Shown here: positions 58,518-64,000 of the stretch, piece by piece
Layout: each line of letters opens with the position of its first letter
Numbering within the stretch: the stretch's first letter is position 1
Assembly (NCBI GenBank): GCA_021307315.1
Contig: JAJSPD010000069.1
Coordinates: forward strand, 176,063 to 240,062
DNA length: 64,000 nt
Source: Bisporella sp. PMI_857
Lineage: Eukaryota > Ascomycota > Leotiomycetes > Helotiales > Helotiaceae
Direction: 5' to 3'
Translations under genes and position numbers: made by a program
Notes under the pieces: generated by a model
Told to the model about the DNA's origin: nothing
The model's database searches: none
Seen by the model: the letters and a program-made list of their open reading frames with translations, nothing else

Positions 58518-58880
58518 TCAGAAATAGTGTGCAGGAAATTTCGGATAGGAACATGCTTTACTTTCGAAGGCTGGATCACAATCATCAATACGATTCGTTG
58601 TGAGAAACAACATTCCTTGAAAGTATTCGATATGACGTAGAAGTATCGATGCCACTACGTTTCTCTTGATGCTGGTATTATCCCGCTTCTGTAGAAAGAC
58701 ATCCGTCTCGTCCAGAAGCAACACAGAGTCCCACCTTTGAGAGAGCTCGAGGATAAGTTTTAAGCATTTATCGACATCTTCGGCATTGGTTCCCAGATCA
58801 CCTGCGCTGACGGGATACAGAGGCTTCTTACAAGCTTCAGCCACAGCCAGGAAAACCACTGCATTATGCCTGAGAAGCAA
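58518..58880 (-). pseudogene. AAA+ ATPase fragment
   Basis: About 120 residues are recognisable. They include EACKKPLYPVSAGDLG, the Walker B motif VLLLDETDVFL, an arginine-containing helix (LQKRDNTSIKRN) and the sensor 1 block MLFLTTNRIDDCDPAF. This is the middle of the ATPase core of a large fungal AAA+ family (often with an N-terminal DUF7025-like region). Walker A should lie upstream but is absent, and the sequence diverges after DPAFESK instead of giving the arginine finger. Both ends are therefore lost, leaving an internal fragment. It lies between two decayed recognition-type genes. Confidence 0.8.
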
Positions 58881-59399
58881 TCATCCAAATACGCCTGAGA
58901 GGGTGTGCGAGCGCATCACCCAAATCAAGCTCCAGCATGCGCAGAAGAAGAGCGACAAGATGCTGGGCAGGGTTTTGAAGCCAATAGTTGCAGAGCTACA
59001 ACCATTTTATACATGGGTACTACCCTTATCCAGATCTCACTGATATTAACATAACCCGCGATTAGTTCAATGAGATCCAACATCAGCGGCAATCATTTGT
59101 GGCGGCGTGAAGATTATTATCAATGTATCATACCTAATTATTATATCATTCTTTCGGTCTGCCTAATAATAATGTAATAGGCTTTAGGAAGATACTTCGA
59201 CTTGTTCGACAAGATAAGGAACATGCTGTTGTCCTTGCGAACCAAAGTAAAGTGAACGTCAATGTTTGAGGACTTATACAGTGACTCGGCCAATATGTGT
59301 GAATATCTTTGCCGAGCATACATCGCAATACTACTATTTTACTATAGAATTGATAAAGAATGTTCTAAGAATAGTCAGTATTATTCAAAACACTTTCTT
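58881..59399. other. Intergenic between AAA+ fragment and NACHT pseudogene
   Basis: A plus-strand frame (58786-59043) with QHAQKKSDKMLGRVLKPIVA is weakly helical and might be a far upstream exon of the NACHT gene, but I cannot connect it. Confidence 0.35.
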
Positions 59400-62300
59400 G
59401 ATAATCTTGGCAAGGCTAAGAGCCGTGGTCATTTGCCAACTCACTAAAAGTACACTCTCATTTAATTCAAAAAAGTTATCGGCTATCATCTTAGAGATAG
59501 AGAACTCTGCAAACCAGATTGGGAAATTGATTCCAATTGTCGAGCTTCGAAAGGGGAGAGGGGAGAGGGAGGATGCAGGACGAGAGAGAACGGAAGCAGG
59601 CATTATGAGAAGAGAAGCTAAGATGGAAAGTCTCCAATCTGTCAAATGGAGGGAAATTCAGCAGAATGATCGGTCTCGTAAGTTCAAATATCCTCCAGTT
59701 GAAAGTATGTTGATCCTCTCTAGGTGACATGTATCAAGCTATCAGTGGTTGGCTTCAACACACTGGGTCTGATGAAGTTATAGCCCGAGAGCATAATCTT
59801 AAACGTCACAAAGATAACACCAAGGAGCGATTTGACAATAGCTGTGAATGGTTACTTGATGAGGTGACATTTGTTGACTGGATAGACAAAACCTCTAGCA
59901 GCTCTGTCATATGGCTCCGTGGAGGTCCTGGAACCGGAAAATCGGTGCTTTGTTCCCATGCTATTCAAAAAGTGGAATCACTTGAAAATTTCTCTACCAC
60001 TGCTTTTCACTTTTTCCAGGCCAACGATCAGTGGACTGCTCTACAAACGACCAAAAATCTAGCCTCCCAGTTGTTTGAAAAAGCATTAGAAACAAAATGG
60101 CGCAATATCGGAGCAACTCTACGAAGCTATTCAACGAAGCTCTTCAAATATCGAAAATATCAGAGCTCTTGTTACACTATTGATCAAGGAACTGCCATCT
60201 GTACACATATTTCTTGACGGCGTAGACGAAGAAGACGAAAAGCGAAGGTGACCAGAGGCATCAGACATAATTCACATTGTTCTAGACATGATGAAATCAT
60301 GTCCAGCTTCAGTCAAGGTATGGTTCAGCAGTCAAAATAATTATAGAATCCGGGAGAAGCTTCAAGAATTTCCTACAGTCACAATCCAACAACAAGTCAA
60401 GGGATATGTCGATGAATACCTCGCCCGGGCTGTACCTTTGCTTCACAAAAACGAGGTTGACTAGGCTAACAGCCAATGGATTTTGCGTCAATTGCAACAT
60501 CGGGCAGGATGTAATTTCATATTTGCCCAATGCATTGTCAAAGATATTGAAGATGAGATTGAGAAATTCGACGACATGAAAGTCTTCATCCTGGATGGCC
60601 TCCCAGTAGACTTAGAAGCCTACTACGATAAGGCGTTCTCTCGCTACGGAAAACAGCAGAAAAGTATTGTATGGTAAGTTAAATCTCCCAATATAAAAAT
60701 TTCATCTGACAGCAAGCAGCAAAGGATTCAATCTTCTCACCTTTGTAAGAAGACCACTTCGTCTCACTGAGTTGATTGATGCTATTGGTATTTCAGGAAA
60801 AATTTAGTCAAAGTTCTAGCTCCCATGATTGATGTTCAGCAAGATCTACAGCATGGGAATGGTGGGATTTCCCATATCTTTCACTCCACTATTCGCACAT
60901 TTATTTTGCAGCATCCAGGTGTATTTGAAGGTAACCACACACCAGGGGTCGTTACTAATTTGCCAGTAACACAATCCGCCATTGCAGAAGCTTGCTTATC
61001 ATACCTTGCCCAAGGTAAACATGCGCAGCTTCTCCGAAGAGCCTATAATCATTGGGTAACTAGCACTGGCGAAGATATAGTCACAAAACCACTTCCTTAC
61101 TTACTCTGCAAAATACCGGGATAAACACATGCAGTGTAAGAACAACTTCCCGGATATTCTCCCCAAAGTTCAAAGTTTCATGTGCTCTAAGAATTTTGTT
61201 ACAACACTTCAGGTTCAGCCTGTGCATAGCGTTGACATTTGGAGGCCTGCCACTGACAATCCATTGATTTGTAAAAGATCGCTAACTATGTGGACCGGAG
61301 TGACATAGGGTGTGCATAGTAGCCGAGAATTCTGAAATCGATATCGTGGCCCATTCCGTCGCAACTACAATGAGTTTTTGCACGAGTGGAAATTCTTCTT
61401 CCATCGGTCAACGTGCGATCAGGAGATTTGTCACAAAGCACCATTCCAGGGCGAAATAGACAGAGTTTTGTGGCAGCATTAGGCTACGAAAGCTTCTTGA
61501 GTGGCAGCGAATCGCGATATTCGAATTTCGTTCTAAACACTCCAAGAGATCAGGAAGCTTGCTACGTTAACGAGGACCAAGGATGGTAGTGGGAGTCTAT
61601 GAATGTTGACGCGAACAAATCTCACGTGCTGTAGCTTCTGCTACTGATGCAAGTATCTCCTCAATATCGGTCACCATTTTCGATAGTAACTTTATATTAT
61701 TAGCGGTTTGGACAGTGAACAACTTCGATTCTCATGCACAACATGGAAGATAGCCAACGTGGAAGCTAAATGTGTAGTGGTGGAGATAATTACTGCCTCA
61801 AAGGTTGCAGCACCATAGATACCGGCCAAACAGTATATGGAAGCCGCAGCCGAACGAAATAGCCAACGCAATTTGCTTCAGCCATGACCTCTCAACTCTT
61901 CGAATAGGCTCTTTGGTCTACTTCAAGGATGCAAAAGGCCGATTTGAGCAAAGGATTTGTCTCAGTTCTGCAGAGGAGAGAAACGATAAAATCTATGAAG
62001 AGTTTGCGGCTTCTGGAGATCTTGTCGCCGTAGCAACAAGACAGGGGAGCCGCGAAATAATGATTACTATCGTACTGAAACTATATGAGGCTCCAAAAAG
62101 GCTGCGGTTTCTTCCCAGGGAGAGAGTAACTTGGCTAATGAGAGTTCATCTTCTGATGAAGATATGCTTCATGTTGACTCAGCATCTGAAAGCTGAAGTG
62201 AAGGATCTACAGACGTTGTCGAATTGAGCGAGAGTGATGGTGATTCTACTCAATCATCAGCCGCTAATTCTAAATAATATTCAGTAGCTTCTTTGCAACA

Positions 62301-63529
62301 TGCAGCCGTCATCACAACTAGAGAGGAACTACTCAATGAGTCTGATGAGGACGGCTATGCTAGTGGAGCACAGAGTAGTGTGGCGGAGGCTAGCGACGAG
62401 CCCCAAACTGGAGGCGAGGTCTCTCCCTCCTCTGGTGAGAGTTCTGATGAGGGAGCAGAGGAATACAGGGCTTTCATTAGACAAAATTTACCAAAGAGTA
62501 TAGAAGGAGCGCAAGAAAAGAATGGAACTCTTCTGACATACGACACTCGCTCACAGCCACCCAAACCAATAGTTCGGCTTCGCTACAACCTTCCAGCAAA
62601 GGCTTCAAATTCGCCACCTTCGATTCACCCAAGCAAGTCCCTGCTTGTGTAGCCACTTTACAACGAGAACTTGCTCTTTGCTGACTTCCAGCTCAATACC
62701 TTTTTCACGAGAAAAGCTTGAACCTATTCTGGAAATAGTACGTTCTCTCTTCACGCTGCATGTAAGCTCAAGCTGATTTTATTCATAGCGCGACTTGTGT
62801 TCACCCATGCTCCTTCTCAGCTAACGGACAATTTTTGCATACAGCTTCTCTGGAGCCTCAAACCAAGGCCCCAGCAATAGTGAAAGCAAACTCTGGAAAC
62901 GCCGCTACAGGAACAAGTCTGCATATATTCCTTGCCACATACCAACTCTCCTCTCGGAAAACCTCACGGAGCCCACCCGTAATCGGCACCGCATCAAACT
63001 CTACCTTGGAGATTGTACTTCAGACCCTTTCCTGCATCTTCCAGTAACACTGGTTTAGAACCCTCGATATCTGTATGTTACATGCCGCAGTAACCAACTT
63101 ACCGTCTATCGCATCAGCTTATTCAAAGGCCTTTCCAATACTGGTCGTGAAGTCGTCGTCCCTAAGCTCCCAATATACCTGCCCGACTCTGCTTGCATCT
63201 GTGATGTTCGATAATTCCCCCTAAACATAACTCCAGGCTCTGGCCATGGAATGGTTATTATCAGTAACCGTTTCCCGGCGCAAGAGATTGCCGTGGGTTG
63301 GGTGAAAGCGGATGCCCAAAAGCTATGCAGAAGCCCAGATCAAAGACCACTTACCAGCGTCGCGCCACCAATCGGATTATTTATTAGTGAGAATACGGAT
63401 TTAGGTGGCTGGGAGAAGCGCGAGGATGTTGTGGAGATTATCGACGAAGGCTTTGGGGATGGTACTCTAAATCGACGACTAGAGTTTGAAGGAGGAATAG
63501 ACTGTATCCTGGAGTCTTTTCTCTTTTAG
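59400..63529 (+). pseudogene. NACHT/STAND NTPase (NLR-like), heavily decayed
   Basis: The N-terminal part is helical. The NACHT core then starts: CEWLLDEVTFVDWIDKTSSS, Walker A GGPGTGKS (59920-59943), and HFFQANDQWTALQTTKNLAS. A frameshift near 60095-60110 moves the continuation (EAIQRSSSNIENIRALV, then Walker B IFLDGVDEEDE at about 60208-60240) to another frame. In-frame stops follow at 60249-60251 (TGA, TGG by context) and 60462-60464 (TAG). A helical post-NACHT region (FDDMKVFILDGLPVDLEAYYDKAF; HIFHSTIRTFILQHPG) fits STAND proteins. The C-terminal part, 61.4-63.5 kb, is scattered over several frames (AEEYRAFIRQNLPKSIEG; a TAG at about 62650). Fungal STAND proteins sense nonself or invasion; this copy is not functional as read. 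Confidence 0.8.
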
Positions 63530-64000
63530 TTTTTAAGAGCAACAATCTCTTATTAACAGGCAATTATGCGCATCAGCTACCTACAAAAGTATTTGTTTCC
63601 ATGTGTTATACGTTAGGGCAGAATTATTTATACGCAGTATTATCAGTATAACAACAGTTCTGTTTTCGGCTAAATTATATAAGTCTTCACGTTCTCACAC
63701 TCAAATATTGATAACTAAAGGCCCATCCACATCAACAACAAACAAACCATAACTGTGTTACATAGTCGATCTTGACAGAAATAGTTTGTATTAGGCAGAG
63801 AATGGATGAGAGGATTAGTGAAGGTATCACAGCGATTGTACGTAGGCTTGTTTGGAGTGTTACGGATAATGATTATCTACAGTTCTCAGCCGTAAATATA
63901 TACGTGTCAGGTATGCCCTAACTTTTTGGCCTACTTACGTAAGCCGATTCCTGACACTTTTTTAAGCGTCGTAAGATTTAAAAGTATAGAAAATTATAGT
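63530..64000. other. Intergenic, window edge
   Basis: No feature supported. Confidence 0.45.

Noticed and set aside
1..64000. tRNA, rRNA or CRISPR loci
   Set aside because: No T-arm plus anticodon-arm arrangement, no rRNA-like block and no regularly spaced repeat array was found by eye on either strand; a dedicated tRNA scan could still find a missed intron-containing tRNA.

Overview
The window is nuclear DNA of a filamentous ascomycete (Pezizomycotina). The evidence is short GT-AG introns of 46-86 nt with CTAAC/CTGAC-like branch sites, and fungus-specific families: a Clr5-domain protein, a Pth11-type rhodopsin-fold protein, HET-domain proteins, a NACHT/STAND protein and a cytosolic cytochrome-c-peroxidase-like enzyme. 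I cannot name the species; a leotiomycete would fit, but that is a guess. All exon models come from reading splice signals and frames by eye.

Layout. 0.4-5 kb: Clr5-domain gene (-) and class 3 lipase (+). 6-17 kb: gene-poor DNA with three small membrane-protein genes (-), a foldback element with a telomere-like core, a truncated Est1-type fragment, an AT-rich gene-free stretch and two adjacent two-TM proteins (-). 19.9-34.3 kb: conserved block with a gasdermin-like candidate (+), rhodopsin-fold protein (-), SDR (+), peroxidase (+), MYND-finger protein (+) and Ser/Thr kinase (+). 35-50 kb: gene-poor, with five more copies of the small membrane-protein family (four +, one -). 50.5-63.5 kb: intact HET gene (-), a four-TM protein (+), then decayed genes of the nonself-recognition type: a broken HET gene, an AAA+ ATPase fragment and a broken NACHT gene.

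The main discovery is a dispersed family of eight tiny single-pass membrane proteins (52-113 aa) starting at about 6.4, 8.5, 16.9, 35.5, 37.3, 46.1, 47.3 and 49.8 kb. Every copy has the same design. A 4-nt first exon holds only the start codon plus one base. A phase-1 intron follows, then a second exon of 99-108 nt (exactly 102 nt in five copies) encoding a short SSSD-like leader, an IALS-x-G transmembrane helix and a basic stop-transfer segment. A second phase-1 intron leads to a variable third exon ending in one of three conserved tails. Because the first exon is too short for gene callers, these loci would normally be missed or mis-started. Their function is unknown. They share the window with HET, NACHT and gasdermin-like genes, which makes a role in recognition or cell death a hypothesis only.
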